64,000 nt of DNA. Source: Arthrobacter sp. P2b (GTDB taxonomy: Bacteria > Actinomycetota > Actinomycetes > Actinomycetales > Micrococcaceae). The DNA lies in contig NZ_FVZL01000005.1 of NCBI RefSeq assembly GCF_900168295.1, positions 186,001 to 250,000 on the forward strand, read 5' to 3'. The position numbers and the translations under genes were made by a program. The notes beneath the pieces are model-generated. The model did no database searches, was not told the origin of the DNA, and saw only the letters and a program-made list of their open reading frames with translations. Below, one piece after another: positions 51,629 to 61,541 of the stretch (within the stretch, counting starts at the first letter, position 1; each line of letters opens with the position of its first letter).

Positions 51629-52768
51629 ATGGCTGAACAGGACATCAAAAAGGGTCTCGCCGGCGTCGTGGTGGACTACACCTCCGTCTCCAAGGTCAAC
51701 CCGGACACGAACTCACTGCTGTACCGCGGCTACCCGGTCCAGGAGCTGGCCGCCCGCTGCAGCTTCGAAGAGGTGGCCTACCTGCTCTGGAACGGGGAAC
51801 TGCCCACCCCGGACCAGCTGGCGGAATTCACGGCCAGGGAACGCGCGTGCCGTGCCCTGGACCCCGTGGTGAAACAGGTCATCGACGCGCTTCCCACCAC
51901 CGCCCACCCCATGGACGTGTGCCGGACCGCGGCGTCCGTGCTGGGCGCCCGGCACCCGCTGGCCGAAGACTCCTCCCGGGAGGCGAACATGGCCAAGGCG
52001 ATCGACCTTTTCTCGGCGATGCCCGCCGTCGTCTCCTACGACCAGCGTCGCCGCCACGGCCAGGACGCCGTCGAACCACGCGACGACCTGGGCTACTCCG
52101 CCAACTTCCTCTGGATGGCCTTCGGCGAAGAGCAGGTTCCGGAGGTTGTGGAGGCCTTCAACGTGTCGATGATCCTCTACGCCGAACACTCCTTCAACGC
52201 CTCCACCTTCACCGCCCGGGTTGTCACCTCCACCCTCTCGGACCTCCACTCGGCCGTCACCGCAGCCATCGGCGCCCTGAAAGGCCCCCTGCACGGCGGA
52301 GCCAATGAGGCCGTGATGCACACCTTCGACGAAATCGGCATCCGCCCCCAGGAATCGCTGGAGGAGGCAGCCGCCCGCGCCAGGGCGTGGATGGAAGATG
52401 CACTGGCGCAGAAGAAGAAGGTCATGGGCTTTGGCCACCGCGTCTACAAGCACGGCGACTCCCGCGTGCCCACCATGAAGGCCGCCCTGGACAAGATGAT
52501 CGCGCACTACGGCCGGCCCGAACTCCTGGGCCTGTACAACGGCCTGGAGCAGGCGATGGACGAGGCCAAAGCCATCAAACCCAACCTCGACTACCCTGCC
52601 GGACCCACCTACCACCTCATGGGCTTCGACACGGCAACCTTCACGCCACTGTTCGTGGCCAGCCGCATCACGGGCTGGACGGCGCACATCATGGAGCAGC
52701 TGGACTCCAACTCGCTGATCCGGCCATTGAGCGAATACGTCGGCCCGGAGGAACGGCACCTGCCCTAG
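51629..52768 (+). CDS. prpC: 2-methylcitrate synthase PrpC
   Basis: Citrate-synthase-family enzyme joining propionyl-CoA and oxaloacetate. The 379-residue protein has the catalytic histidine segments LKGPLHGGANEAVMH and MGFGHRVYKHGDSRVP, and the GLAGVVVDYTSVSKVN opening typical of short PrpC. The ATG at 51629 has AAAGGAG upstream; the frame runs back into prpB. Position after prpB and length argue for methylcitrate rather than primary citrate synthase. A terminator follows. Confidence 0.94.
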   Translation: MAEQDIKKGLAGVVVDYTSVSKVNPDTNSLLYRGYPVQELAARCSFEEVAYLLWNGELPTPDQLAEFTARERACRALDPVVKQVIDALPTTAHPMDVCRTAASVLGARHPLAEDSSREANMAKAIDLFSAMPAVVSYDQRRRHGQDAVEPRDDLGYSANFLWMAFGEEQVPEVVEAFNVSMILYAEHSFNASTFTARVVTSTLSDLHSAVTAAIGALKGPLHGGANEAVMHTFDEIGIRPQESLEEAAARARAWMEDALAQKKKVMGFGHRVYKHGDSRVPTMKAALDKMIAHYGRPELLGLYNGLEQAMDEAKAIKPNLDYPAGPTYHLMGFDTATFTPLFVASRITGWTAHIMEQLDSNSLIRPLSEYVGPEERHLP

Positions 52769-52783
52769 GGCCTTTCGGGAGTA

Positions 52784-52823
52784 CGACGGCGGGACGGCCA
52801 CGGAGGTGACCGTCCCGCCGTCG
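52784..52823. terminator. Bidirectional terminator after prpC
   Basis: A perfect 14-bp stem (52784-52797 with 52810-52823) and 12-base loop, between the prpC stop and the convergent Nudix gene stop. T-runs are short, so efficiency is uncertain. Confidence 0.7.
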
Positions 52824-52835
52824 GGCGTTTACTGC

Positions 52836-53318
52836 CTAAGGCAGGATGCTCACCGAGGAAGCGACCGTTTCGTTGTCGTCGTTCAGGGTGACCACCACGT
52901 TGACCTTGCCGCCTTCCAGGACCACCGGCAGCCAGTGGTCGGCGTCCTGCCACATGCGTTCAACGGGCAGGGTGTCGGTCCGGAACCACTCCGGCAGGAC
53001 TTCGTCGCTGTCCGCCGGTTCACCCTGCCACGTCCTGGCAGTGAAGAGACTGGTGCTCATATTCCATTCCGGCTTCGCGGGGAAGACAAAGTTCACCGCC
53101 CCGGCATCCGTGAGGTCCTCAACCCGCACGGAAACACCGGTTTCCTCCATGACTTCACGGACGGCCGCTTCGCCGTCGCTCTCCCCCGGTTCCACATGCC
53201 CGCCGATCCCGACGATCTTTCCCGTGCCGAAGCCTGTCCGTTTCAGGCCCAGGAGCACCTCCGGGCCGGACTCCCCGTCGCGGAGCAGGAAACAGAGAGT
53301 CACCCTTGCAGCAGTCAT
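52836..53318 (-). CDS. Nudix hydrolase, MutT/MTH1-like
   Basis: A 160-residue Nudix protein. The Nudix box is GGHVEPGESDGEAAVREVME followed by ETGV, with all catalytic glutamates. The layout (LLLGLKRTGFGTGKIVGIGG before the box) resembles MTH1-type 8-oxo-dGTP or oxidised-purine hydrolases, which sanitise the nucleotide pool. The actual substrate is inferred. It lies alone between convergent prpC and a divergent membrane protein gene. Confidence 0.9.
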   Translation of the reverse strand: MTAARVTLCFLLRDGESGPEVLLGLKRTGFGTGKIVGIGGHVEPGESDGEAAVREVMEETGVSVRVEDLTDAGAVNFVFPAKPEWNMSTSLFTARTWQGEPADSDEVLPEWFRTDTLPVERMWQDADHWLPVVLEGGKVNVVVTLNDDNETVASSVSILP

Positions 53319-53392
53319 GCGCCCAAGCCTATGGGGTGGGAGAGTTGTCTGCGAAGAAGCCGCAGGGGCGCTGACTATGCCAAGCTCTACGT

Positions 53393-54082
53393 GTGACTCC
53401 TGAAACCGGACCCGGGATACGGCCGGCCCGCATTTCGGCCCTTGATGCCCGCCTGCCGGAGTGGCTGGTGCGCAACCCCTTGTACTGGGGCTGGGCCTGG
53501 GCCGGTTTTTGGACTCTGCTGATTGTCATCGACGAATTCGTGGACCTGGCAGGCTGGACCTGGTACCTGCTGGTGGCCGCGGCTGCCCTGCCCACGCTTC
53601 TCAGCACCCTGGCCGTCCTGCACGTGACTCCCCGCCGGCACGTGCGGCCTGCGCGGGAGTCGGTTTTGGGCCTGTTCTTCGTCCGTTTCCTGGCGCTCGT
53701 TGCGGCCTTCATTGTGTGGGCAATATCGGTGGTGCTGAGCGCCTCCATCTCCACCACCATCCAGGCCCTGGCCGGCGATTCAGAGCGTGAGGTGACCGCT
53801 TTGGGTTTCACCTTGATGGCAGCCCTGTTCCCCATTGTGGTGGCTGTCCTGTGGCTGGCGTTCGTTGCCCGGTGCGCCTGGTTCCTGCGGAGGCTTCGCG
53901 GCTGGCGGCAGGTCCCTGCGTTCTCGCGGGTGCCGAAATCATTCCTGCGTGGCCGCGCCCGGCTGCACCGGGTGGTGATCGGCCTGGCGCATCCGGGACT
54001 GATGCTGCTCGCGGGGATGGGCACGTCGGTACTGGCATTCCTCCTGGGCCCGGTGGAACTGACCATCGAGGCGCTGCCCTAG
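53393..54082 (+). CDS. Hypothetical membrane protein
   Basis: Unrecognised 229-residue protein with four or five hydrophobic segments (for example GWAWAGFWTLLIVIDEFVDL, VRFLALVAAFIVWAISVVLS and LMAALFPIVVAVLWLAFVA), joined by basic loops. Start is GTG at 53393. It is convergent with xerD and divergent from the Nudix gene. No clue to function apart from membrane location. Confidence 0.7.
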   Translation: MTPETGPGIRPARISALDARLPEWLVRNPLYWGWAWAGFWTLLIVIDEFVDLAGWTWYLLVAAAALPTLLSTLAVLHVTPRRHVRPARESVLGLFFVRFLALVAAFIVWAISVVLSASISTTIQALAGDSEREVTALGFTLMAALFPIVVAVLWLAFVARCAWFLRRLRGWRQVPAFSRVPKSFLRGRARLHRVVIGLAHPGLMLLAGMGTSVLAFLLGPVELTIEALP

Positions 54083-54125
54083 CTGTCCCGGTGCACTGCA
54101 TCTGGGCAGCTGGGCCCAGGCCGTG

Positions 54126-55130
54126 TCAGCCGAGTGCGCGCGGATGTGCAGCGGCGTAGATCTCGCGCAGCGTATCGGCTGTGACCAGGGTGTACACCTG
54201 CGTGGTGGTCACCGAGGCGTGTCCCAACAGCTCCTGGACCACCCGGACGTCCGCGCCGCCTTCAAGCAGGTGCGTGGCGAAGGAATGCCGCAGGGTGTGG
54301 GGAGAGACGTCCTTGGTGATGTTGGCCTTTTCGGCGGCGGTCTTCAGGATGGTCCACGCACTCTGCCGGCTGATCCTGCCGCCGCGGGCGTTCAGGAAGA
54401 GTGCGGGTGTCCCCTTCCCCTTGGCCGCCAGCAGCGGGCGGCCGCGCACCAGGTAGGCGTCCAGGGCCCTGGCACCATAGGACCCGAGGGGCACAAGCCG
54501 CTCCTTGGACCCCTTGCCGAAGAGACGGACAATGGCGGGCCCCGCTTCAGGTTCGGCCAAAGAAATGTCATCAACGTCCAGGCCAACCGCCTCACTGATG
54601 CGCGCTCCGGTGGAGTACAGGAATTCCAGCAGGGCGCGGTCCCGCAGCCCGGTTGCCGTATCCGTTCCCGCGGCCTCAAGGATCCTGGTTACCTCGTCAA
54701 CGGTGATGGCTTTGGGCAACCTCTTGCCGGCCATGGGCGGATGGACCTCGCTGGCGGGGTCCGAGGGCGTAAAGCCTTCCAGGGCCCAGAACTTATGCAG
54801 CCCGCGGACGGCCACCACTGTCCTCGCCGCGGACCTGACGCCGAGGGCGGAGCCACCGTCGGACCCGTCCGACAGGGCGCGGACGTATCCGGTTACGTGG
54901 TGGCGTGTGATGTCCTCGGGCCGCCGGCATCCCGCAGCATCGAGGTAGCGGGAGTACCGGGCAAGGTCGCGGCGGTAGGCGGCAAGCGTGTTGGCGGCCA
55001 GCCCCCGCTCCACACCCATGTGCTGCAGGTAGTCGGTGATGCCACGGTCGATGGCGGTTGGGGCGGCTGCGGGCACGTCCCCTGCCGCATCAACCGGGGG
55101 TACCGCTTCAGCCGAGGGAGCTGGAACCAT
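54126..55130 (-). CDS. xerD: Tyrosine recombinase XerD
   Basis: Chromosome dimer resolution recombinase acting with XerC at dif. The N-terminal SAM-like domain ([20 protein letters not shown]) is followed by the catalytic domain. Visible residues are Arg in STGARISE, Lys in [21 protein letters not shown] and the Tyr in TTTQVYTLV. The N-terminal 25 residues are an Ala/Pro-rich extension. Although a tyrosine recombinase, its place after the ADP-ribose Nudix gene, as in mycobacteria, marks it as core XerD rather than a mobile-element integrase. Confidence 0.95.
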   Translation of the reverse strand: MVPAPSAEAVPPVDAAGDVPAAAPTAIDRGITDYLQHMGVERGLAANTLAAYRRDLARYSRYLDAAGCRRPEDITRHHVTGYVRALSDGSDGGSALGVRSAARTVVAVRGLHKFWALEGFTPSDPASEVHPPMAGKRLPKAITVDEVTRILEAAGTDTATGLRDRALLEFLYSTGARISEAVGLDVDDISLAEPEAGPAIVRLFGKGSKERLVPLGSYGARALDAYLVRGRPLLAAKGKGTPALFLNARGGRISRQSAWTILKTAAEKANITKDVSPHTLRHSFATHLLEGGADVRVVQELLGHASVTTTQVYTLVTADTLREIYAAAHPRALG

Positions 55131-55789
55131 CAGCGCTGGCTGGGATGCGCCGGCCAGGGTGCATCGGCAGGACGGAGGTTCGTGTAGTTGTCCGCCCGCG
55201 CGGCCGCCGCTGCAAGGATTCCGACGACGGCGGACGGGTTGTGGAGGCGCCCCTCCAGCACGGACGCCACGGCGTCATCGAGGCTGATCCAGTGGAACTC
55301 GATCTCCGCTTCCTCATCCGTCCGCTCGTGGCGTTCATGATGGGGCACTTCGGTCAGGTCGCGGGCCAGGTAGATCCTGATCGCTTCACTGGAGGACCCG
55401 GGCGAGTTGAAGAAATCGGCAAGCACGTTCCAGGTGCCGGCGGCGAGGTCTGCCTCTTCGGCAAGTTCCCGGGCCGCACCGACCACAAAATCCTCGCCCT
55501 CGATGTCCAGCAGGCCGGCCGGGATCTCCCAGAGTTCCATGCCCACCGGGTGCCGGTACTGCTTCAGCAGGAGGATCTCGCCGTCGCCGTTCATGGGCAG
55601 GACAGCCACGGCACCGGGGTGGTCGATGTAGTCGCGGGTCAGGGCCTCGCCCGTCTCCTGCAGCTGGAAACTGTCGCTGACGACATCCCAGATCCGGCCT
55701 TCATAGACCTTCTCCGTAGACAAAAGACGGCGCGGGCTCGGTGCATCCGAAACCTTGACTACATGGGAGGCTTCAGGTGTACCGGGCAT
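55130..55789 (-). CDS. Nudix hydrolase, ADP-ribose pyrophosphatase type
   Basis: A 219-residue Nudix protein of the ADPRase group. The Nudix box is [20 protein letters not shown] followed by EADL, preceded by the [20 protein letters not shown] segment usual in ADP-ribose pyrophosphatases. The stop overlaps the xerD ATG by one base (TGATG). It lies between pyrG and xerD like Rv1700 in M. tuberculosis. Confidence 0.93.
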   Translation of the reverse strand: MPGTPEASHVVKVSDAPSPRRLLSTEKVYEGRIWDVVSDSFQLQETGEALTRDYIDHPGAVAVLPMNGDGEILLLKQYRHPVGMELWEIPAGLLDIEGEDFVVGAARELAEEADLAAGTWNVLADFFNSPGSSSEAIRIYLARDLTEVPHHERHERTDEEAEIEFHWISLDDAVASVLEGRLHNPSAVVGILAAAAARADNYTNLRPADAPWPAHPSQR

Positions 55790-55816
55790 CGCGCCGTCCT
55801 TTTTCTGTTGTGGGAA

Positions 55817-57577
55817 CTACTTAGCGGCTACCGTACCGGACTGCGCGGCCTCGGAAGCAGCGGCCGGGACCGTGTCGGCACCGCTCTGGTGGTCCAGGGC
55901 AGCCTTGACCAGGCCGGCAAACAGCGGGTGCGGGCGGGTGGGCCGCGAGCTCAGCTCGGGGTGCGCCTGCGTGGCCACATAGTAGGGGTGGACATCCGCG
56001 GGCAGTTCGACGAACTCCACGAGCTTGCCGTCCGGGGAGGTCCCTGAGAAGACCAGGCCTTGGGCGGCAATCTGGTCACGGTACTTGTTGTTGACCTCGT
56101 AGCGGTGGCGGTGGCGTTCGCTGACGGTGGTCTTGCCGTAGGTTCCGGCAATCACGGAGCCTGCGTCGAGCTTGGCTTCGTAGAGGCCCAGGCGCATGGT
56201 GCCGCCAAGGTCGCCGCGGCCTTCAACGAATTCCAGCTGCTCTTCCATGGTGGCGATCACGGGGTACTTGGAATCCGGCTCGAATTCGCTGGAGGAGGCG
56301 CCTTCCATGCCGACAACGTTGCGGGCGTACTCGATCACCATGCACTGCAGGCCCAGGCAAAGGCCCAGGACGGGCAGCTTGGTTTCGCGGGCGAACTTCA
56401 GCGCACCCAGTTTGCCCTCGAGGCCGCGGATGCCGAAGCCGCCGGGAACACAGATGGCGTTGACGCCCTCGAGTGCCTTGATGGCACCCTCACGCGTTTC
56501 GCATTCGTCGGACGGGACCCAGCGGATCTTGACCTTGGTGTCGTTGGCGAAGCCGCCGGCGCGCAGGGCTTCGGTCACGGAGAGGTAGGCGTCCGGCAGG
56601 TCGATGTACTTGCCCACCAGCGCGATTTCCACGTGGTGCTTGGGGTTGTGGACGGCTTCGAGCAGCTTGTCCCAGCTGGTCCAGTCCACGTCCTTGAACG
56701 GCAGGTCCAGGGCGCGCACGATGTACGAATCCAGGCCCTGGCTGTGCAGGGTCTTGGGGATGTCGTAGATGCTGGGGGCGTCGGCTGCGTTCACTACGGC
56801 GTCGATGTCGACGTCGCACATGCGGCCGATCTTCTCGCGCATGGCGTCCGGCACTTCGCGGTCCGAGCGGATGACGATGGCCTCGGGCTGGATGCCGATG
56901 GAGCGCAGTGCAGCAACGGAATGCTGGGTGGGCTTGGTCTTCAGCTCCTGGGACGGTCCGATGTACGGGACCAGCGACACGTGGAGGAAGAACACGTTGG
57001 TCCGGCCGATGTCCTGGCGTACCTGGCGGGCGGATTCGAGGAACGGCTGGGACTCGATGTCACCAACGGTGCCGCCGATTTCGGTGATGATGACGTCCGG
57101 GGCGTTCTTGCCTTCGGCCGGCAGGCGCATCCGGCGCTTGATTTCATCGGTGATGTGCGGAATGACCTGGACGGTGTCCCCGAGGTACTCGCCGCGGCGT
57201 TCCTTGGCGATGACCGTGGAGTAGACCTGGCCGGTGGTCACGTTCGCCGAACCCTCGAGGTTTTCGTCGAGGAAGCGCTCGTAGTGCCCGATGTCCAGGT
57301 CGGTTTCCGCGCCGTCGTCGGTGACGAAGACTTCGCCGTGCTGGAAGGGGTTCATCGTGCCCGGATCCACGTTCAGGTAGGGATCGAGCTTCTGCATAGT
57401 TACAGACAGGCCGCGTGCCCGCAGCAGATGACCGAGGCTCGAAGCCGTCAGTCCCTTACCGAGCGAGGACGCCACACCACCGGTTACGAAGATGTGTTTG
57501 GTCGTCTTGGACGAGCCCGGGAACCGGGAATTTACACGGGAATTTGATCGCTGCACCACGGAATTCGAGCCTATCAT
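55817..57577 (-). CDS. pyrG: CTP synthase
   Basis: Makes CTP from UTP, ATP and glutamine. The amidoligase domain has [40 protein letters not shown] and [14 protein letters not shown]. The glutaminase domain has the nucleophile in [16 protein letters not shown] and the catalytic HPE-like [12 protein letters not shown] prefer the ATG at 57577, with GGAAGG upstream, over the frame reaching 57616. The N-terminal 25 residues before the core are Ser/Asn-rich. A short Ala-rich tail ends the protein. Confidence 0.96.
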   Translation of the reverse strand: MIGSNSVVQRSNSRVNSRFPGSSKTTKHIFVTGGVASSLGKGLTASSLGHLLRARGLSVTMQKLDPYLNVDPGTMNPFQHGEVFVTDDGAETDLDIGHYERFLDENLEGSANVTTGQVYSTVIAKERRGEYLGDTVQVIPHITDEIKRRMRLPAEGKNAPDVIITEIGGTVGDIESQPFLESARQVRQDIGRTNVFFLHVSLVPYIGPSQELKTKPTQHSVAALRSIGIQPEAIVIRSDREVPDAMREKIGRMCDVDIDAVVNAADAPSIYDIPKTLHSQGLDSYIVRALDLPFKDVDWTSWDKLLEAVHNPKHHVEIALVGKYIDLPDAYLSVTEALRAGGFANDTKVKIRWVPSDECETREGAIKALEGVNAICVPGGFGIRGLEGKLGALKFARETKLPVLGLCLGLQCMVIEYARNVVGMEGASSSEFEPDSKYPVIATMEEQLEFVEGRGDLGGTMRLGLYEAKLDAGSVIAGTYGKTTVSERHRHRYEVNNKYRDQIAAQGLVFSGTSPDGKLVEFVELPADVHPYYVATQAHPELSSRPTRPHPLFAGLVKAALDHQSGADTVPAAASEAAQSGTVAAK

Positions 57578-57712
57578 CAATTGAGCCTTCCACGGGTCTG
57601 GAAACTGTTTCCCCAAATGCTCCAGTGTGCAGGCCCGGAGGCCCGATGATCAAGGGTCCGGGGCTTGCCCATGGATACTTACGGCTGCGCCTGAGGGCCA
57701 GTTCCGGTGCTG

Positions 57713-59452
57713 TCAGGCCCGCTGCGGCAGCAGTTTCGCGTCATCCAGCAGCTCCTGGGCGTGGGCCTGCGCGGACTCCGAATCCTCCTGGCCGGCCAGC
57801 ATGCGGGCCAGTTCGCGGACCCGCTCCGGACCGTCAAGGAGTCGCACATCACTGGAGGTGAACCCGGTGGCGGTGCCGCCGTCGGCTCCCCTGACGGATG
57901 TTTTGGTGACGGTGATGTGCTGGTCCGCGAACGCCGCAACCTGGGGCAGGTGCGTGACCACCAACACCTGCACGTGGCGGGCCAGCATGGCCAGCCGGCG
58001 GCCGATCTCGACGGCGGCGCGGCCCCCCACCCCGGCGTCCACTTCGTCAAAGACAAACGTGGGCACGGGATCCACCGCCGCCAGCACCACCTCGATGGCG
58101 AGCATCACGCGGGACAGCTCACCGCCGGACGCGCCCTTCCCCAGCGGCCGGGCCGGGGCGCCGGAGTGCGGCTGCAGCAGGAAATTGATCTCGTCCGCAC
58201 CGTGCGGCCCCAGCTGGCCCGAAGGCTCAAGGGTGATCACCAGGGTAGCGTCGGCCATGGCCAGGGCCTTCAGTTCGGCGCTGACGCGGGCCGAGAGATC
58301 CTTGGCGGCTTTCGTCCTGATCTTGCTGATGGATGCTGCCTGCTTCTTCAGGTCCGCCTCTGCCCGCACCACCTCGGCATCCAGCGCCTCGATCCGGGAG
58401 GAATCGTCCTGCAGCTCGTCGTAGCGCACGCGGGCGTTTTCCGCCCATTCCAGGACTTCGTCGATGGTGGGGGCGTACTTCCGGACGAGTTTGGCCAGGG
58501 CCGCCCGCCGGTCCTCGATCTCCGCGAGGCGCTCCGGCCCCTCGGAATCCAGGCCGGCCTGGTAGCTGGCGAGCTCCGTGGCGATGTCATTGAGCAGGAA
58601 ACCCACTTCGGCGAGCCGGGCAGCCGCGGAACCGAGTTCGGCGTCGTGCTCCGCCACATGTTCCAGGGTCCGCTTGGCGGCGTCCACCAGGGTGGTGGCG
58701 TCACCTGCTTCACCGAAGTCCTCGGCGATGAGGGCCTGGTGGGCGGTGCTGGCGGCGATGCGCAGTTCCTCCACGTTGGCCAGCTTGACGGCCTCGGCCT
58801 TCAGCAGCTCGTCCTCCCCCGGCTGGGGGTCCACCTCGTCAATTTCGGCCAGGGCTGTCTGCAGGGATTCGGCTTCGCGCAGCCTGTCGCGGGCGGCGCT
58901 GCGCAGCGTGTCCAGCTCGGACTGGCTGGCTTTCCAGTGGTTGTACAGGTCCTGGTAGGCCGCCAGGGGCCCGGCCAGGGAGTCGCCGGCGAACTTGTCC
59001 AGGGCGCCCCGTTGCGCAGCCGCACCCTTGAGGCGGATCTGGTCAGACTGGCCGTGCACCACCACCAGGGTTTCGCCGATCTCGGCCAGGACGCCCACCG
59101 GGGCGGCCCTGCCGCCCAGGAACGCACGGCTGCGGCCGTCCGAACCAAGGCGCCGTGCCAGGATCAGCTCAGCGCCGCCGTCGAACTCTTCCGCTTCGGC
59201 GCCCGCATCCAGCGCACGCGCAATGGCCGGGTGCCCGGCGTCGAGCTTAAGGACCGCCTCCGCCGTCGCGCTCTTCGCACCGCTGCGGACGGCGCCGGCG
59301 TCTGAGCGGGCACCCAGCAGCAGGCCGACGGCGGTAACCACCATGGTCTTACCCGCGCCGGTCTCACCGGTCACCACGCTGAGCCCCGGGCCCAGCGGCA
59401 GGGTTGCGTCGGTGATGACGCCCAGATCGCGGATTCTCAGTTCTTCAAGCAT
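57713..59452 (-). CDS. recN: DNA repair protein RecN
   Basis: SMC-like ATPase in double-strand break repair. The 579-residue protein has Walker A TGETGAGKTMVVTAVGLLLG, a central coiled-coil region, the signature GKGASGGELSRVMLA and Walker B TFVFDEVDAGVGG. The ATG at 59452 lies 4 bp after the nadK stop; the frame is open to 59740, inside nadK, so the upstream part is not real. It is part of the tlyA-nadK-recN run. A gap of about 135 bp to pyrG holds no gene I can see. Confidence 0.96.
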   Translation of the reverse strand: MLEELRIRDLGVITDATLPLGPGLSVVTGETGAGKTMVVTAVGLLLGARSDAGAVRSGAKSATAEAVLKLDAGHPAIARALDAGAEAEEFDGGAELILARRLGSDGRSRAFLGGRAAPVGVLAEIGETLVVVHGQSDQIRLKGAAAQRGALDKFAGDSLAGPLAAYQDLYNHWKASQSELDTLRSAARDRLREAESLQTALAEIDEVDPQPGEDELLKAEAVKLANVEELRIAASTAHQALIAEDFGEAGDATTLVDAAKRTLEHVAEHDAELGSAAARLAEVGFLLNDIATELASYQAGLDSEGPERLAEIEDRRAALAKLVRKYAPTIDEVLEWAENARVRYDELQDDSSRIEALDAEVVRAEADLKKQAASISKIRTKAAKDLSARVSAELKALAMADATLVITLEPSGQLGPHGADEINFLLQPHSGAPARPLGKGASGGELSRVMLAIEVVLAAVDPVPTFVFDEVDAGVGGRAAVEIGRRLAMLARHVQVLVVTHLPQVAAFADQHITVTKTSVRGADGGTATGFTSSDVRLLDGPERVRELARMLAGQEDSESAQAHAQELLDDAKLLPQRA

Positions 59453-59456
59453 GGTT

Positions 59457-60482
59457 TCACTTTGCAGTCGACGGATCGGTATCGGCTTCGGGCTGGCCCG
59501 CCTGCGGCACCTGGAGCGGAGGCTGGGGCCGCGGCGTCCTGACGATGGGGATGGGACCGGTATGGATCGCCTCGGCCTTCGGCACCGGCCCCCGCCAGCC
59601 ATGGATGGGCAGTTCAAACTTACGGACCAGCCGGGCGGAGAAGGGCGTCTGGTGCGTCCGGGCCAGCCTGACGGGTGTGGCGGACTTCGTGACCTCCACG
59701 CGCGCGCCGGGCGGCAGGTCCACGGACCGGCGGCCATCACACCACAGGACGCCCTGCGCGTCGGTGCGGCTCAGCACCTCCACGGCAAGCCGTGAGCGCG
59801 GCGACACCACCAGGGGCTTGGCAAAGAGCGCGTGGGCACTGATGGGGACGATGACCAGTGCCTCCACCTCCGGCCAGACCACGGGGCCGCCGGCGGAAAA
59901 GGCGTACGCGGTGGAACCTGTGGGTGTGGCCAGCACGATCCCGTCGCACCCGAAGGATGTCAGCGGGCGCTCGTCCACTTCGGTGACCACCTCGAGCATG
60001 CGCTCCCGGTTGGCCTTTTCGATCGCAGCCTCGTTGAGCGCCCAGGTGTGCCAGATCTTCTGGCCACGGATCCAGACCTGGACGTCGATGGTCATCCGTT
60101 CTTCCACGGTGTAGTCGCGGCTCGCGATCCACTCAACCGTCTGGGCCAGGTCCGCCCGTTCACTTTCGGCCAGGAAGCCCACATGGCCCAGGTTCACGCC
60201 CAGCAGGGGCACGTCCACTTCCCGGACCAGTTCGGCGGCACGCAGGATGGTGCCGTCACCGCCGAGGACCATCACCAGTTCGACGTCCGGGAGCTGGACG
60301 TGGTCGTGGAGCACTTCCACGGGCTGGGCCAGGTGGCCGAAGAACCGTTCCATATCGTCCAGCTCGGACTCCTGCATCACCGGGACGATCCCCGAGGCGT
60401 GCAGCAGGGCGCAGGCTTCCCAGGCGGCTTTCAGTGATTCCTCGCGGCCGGTGTGGGCGAGGACCAGTACACGCCTGCTCAT
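59457..60482 (-). CDS. nadK: NAD kinase
   Basis: Phosphorylates NAD to NADP. The 341-residue protein has the diagnostic LVMVLGGDGTILRAAELVRE, the NLGHVGFLAE segment, the LNEAAIEKANRERM region and TPTGSTAYAFSAGGP. The last 35-40 residues are a Pro-rich extension (PRPQPPLQVPQAGQ). It lies 13 bp after tlyA and 4 bp before recN. Confidence 0.96.
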   Translation of the reverse strand: MSRRVLVLAHTGREESLKAAWEACALLHASGIVPVMQESELDDMERFFGHLAQPVEVLHDHVQLPDVELVMVLGGDGTILRAAELVREVDVPLLGVNLGHVGFLAESERADLAQTVEWIASRDYTVEERMTIDVQVWIRGQKIWHTWALNEAAIEKANRERMLEVVTEVDERPLTSFGCDGIVLATPTGSTAYAFSAGGPVVWPEVEALVIVPISAHALFAKPLVVSPRSRLAVEVLSRTDAQGVLWCDGRRSVDLPPGARVEVTKSATPVRLARTHQTPFSARLVRKFELPIHGWRGPVPKAEAIHTGPIPIVRTPRPQPPLQVPQAGQPEADTDPSTAK

Positions 60483-60495
60483 CAGGTTCCGCTCT

Positions 60496-61311
60496 CTAGT
60501 GGTTCGGCCAGATACGTCCGAGCAAGGCAGCGGCAGCTGCCTCTCGCTCTTCGATCTTAGGCAAGTCTTGGCTGATCCTGCGTTTTATCCACAGGAAGTA
60601 TTCGACGTTTCCGTCCTGACCCGGGAGCGGGCTTTGTGCCAGGCCGCACAGGTCGAGGCCGGCATCTAGCGCTGACCTGGCCACTTTTTCCACCGCCATG
60701 CGGCGTTCCCGCTCCGAGGTCACCACTCCGGTGCGTCCCAGGCGGTCCTTGCCGATCTCGAACTGCGGTTTGACCATCAGCACCAGGTCGCCCCCGGGTT
60801 CGGTGCACAGCGCCAGCGGCTGGACCACCAGGGTGAGCGAAATGAAGGAGAGGTCGGCCACGGTCAGTGCGGCGGTGCCGCCGATGTCCGCCGGCGTCAT
60901 GTAGCGGACGTTGAGTCCCTCGTGGACAGCCACGCGGGGATCGCTGCGGAGCCGGGGCACCAGCTGGCCGTGCCCGACGTCGACCGCCACCACGTGTGCC
61001 GCGCCCCGCCTGAGCAGGACATCGGTGAAGCCGCCGGTGGAAGCTCCGGCGTCCAGGCACCGTTTTCCTTCCACCTGGACGTCCGGGAAGGCGTCCAGGG
61101 CGCCGGCGAGCTTGTGGCCGGCGCGGCTGGCGTACGTGTCCTGCTCGTCATGTTCGACGGCGAGGTCCCGGTCATCGTCAACCTGCAGGGACGCTTTTTC
61201 CAGGATCCTGCCGTCGGAGCTCACTTTGCCCTCGGCGATCAGGGCGGCGGCATGCGTGCGCGACCTGGCCAGGCCGCGGGCAACGAGGGCCTGGTCGAGG
61301 CGTACGGGCAT
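60496..61311 (-). CDS. tlyA: TlyA-family 16S/23S rRNA (cytidine-2'-O)-methyltransferase
   Basis: A 271-residue protein with an S4 RNA-binding domain (RLDQALVARGLARSRTHAAA) and an FtsJ-like methyltransferase domain (CLDAGASTGGFTDVLLRRGA, VKPQFEIGKDRLGRTGVV). Members methylate 16S C1409 and 23S C1920 and make ribosomes sensitive to capreomycin; that is family knowledge. The ATG overlaps the stop of the preceding small gene by one base (TGATG). Confidence 0.94.
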   Translation of the reverse strand: MPVRLDQALVARGLARSRTHAAALIAEGKVSSDGRILEKASLQVDDDRDLAVEHDEQDTYASRAGHKLAGALDAFPDVQVEGKRCLDAGASTGGFTDVLLRRGAAHVVAVDVGHGQLVPRLRSDPRVAVHEGLNVRYMTPADIGGTAALTVADLSFISLTLVVQPLALCTEPGGDLVLMVKPQFEIGKDRLGRTGVVTSERERRMAVEKVARSALDAGLDLCGLAQSPLPGQDGNVEYFLWIKRRISQDLPKIEEREAAAAALLGRIWPNH

Positions 61312-61532
61312 CAGGCCCCGCCGTCCGCGGGCTCGGCGTTCAGGGCGGCGAGGAGCTCGTCATGAAGCCCGTTGTAGGCCGCTTCATGCTCTGCCACCGG
61401 AATTTGCGGCAGGGCATCAAGCCGCGACAGAGCCTGGGCAACGACGGGATCCGTGACTCCGGCATCTGCGGCACTTGGCCAGTCCGGGGAAGGCTGGGCT
61501 GCTGTTTCGTCGGGTCGGTTCAGCTCAGTCAT
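61311..61532 (-). CDS. Small acidic protein between tlyA and the HAD phosphatase (Rv1693 position)
   Basis: A 73-residue acidic protein. The sequence is mostly helical and amphipathic (VAQALSRLDALPQIPVAEH) with no known domain that I recognise. It is translationally linked to tlyA (TGATG) and lies 9 bp after the phosphatase stop. A small gene occupies the same place in mycobacteria (Rv1693), which supports a real conserved product. Function unknown. Confidence 0.8.
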   Translation of the reverse strand: MTELNRPDETAAQPSPDWPSAADAGVTDPVVAQALSRLDALPQIPVAEHEAAYNGLHDELLAALNAEPADGGA

Positions 61533-61541
61533 TCGTCCAGT

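Noticed and set aside
54126..55130. Tyrosine recombinase as a sign of an integrated element
   Set aside because: The gene is XerD-like by sequence and lies in conserved order with the Nudix, pyrG and recN genes; no attachment repeats or phage genes are near.
54123..55187. Plus-strand frame of 354 codons opposite xerD
   Set aside because: It is a shadow of xerD, with no recognisable domain; all recombinase motifs lie on the minus strand.
57713..59740. 675-residue RecN
   Set aside because: The first 96 codons lie inside nadK and read as Arg/Pro-rich shadow; the ATG at 59452 begins the conserved RecN start.
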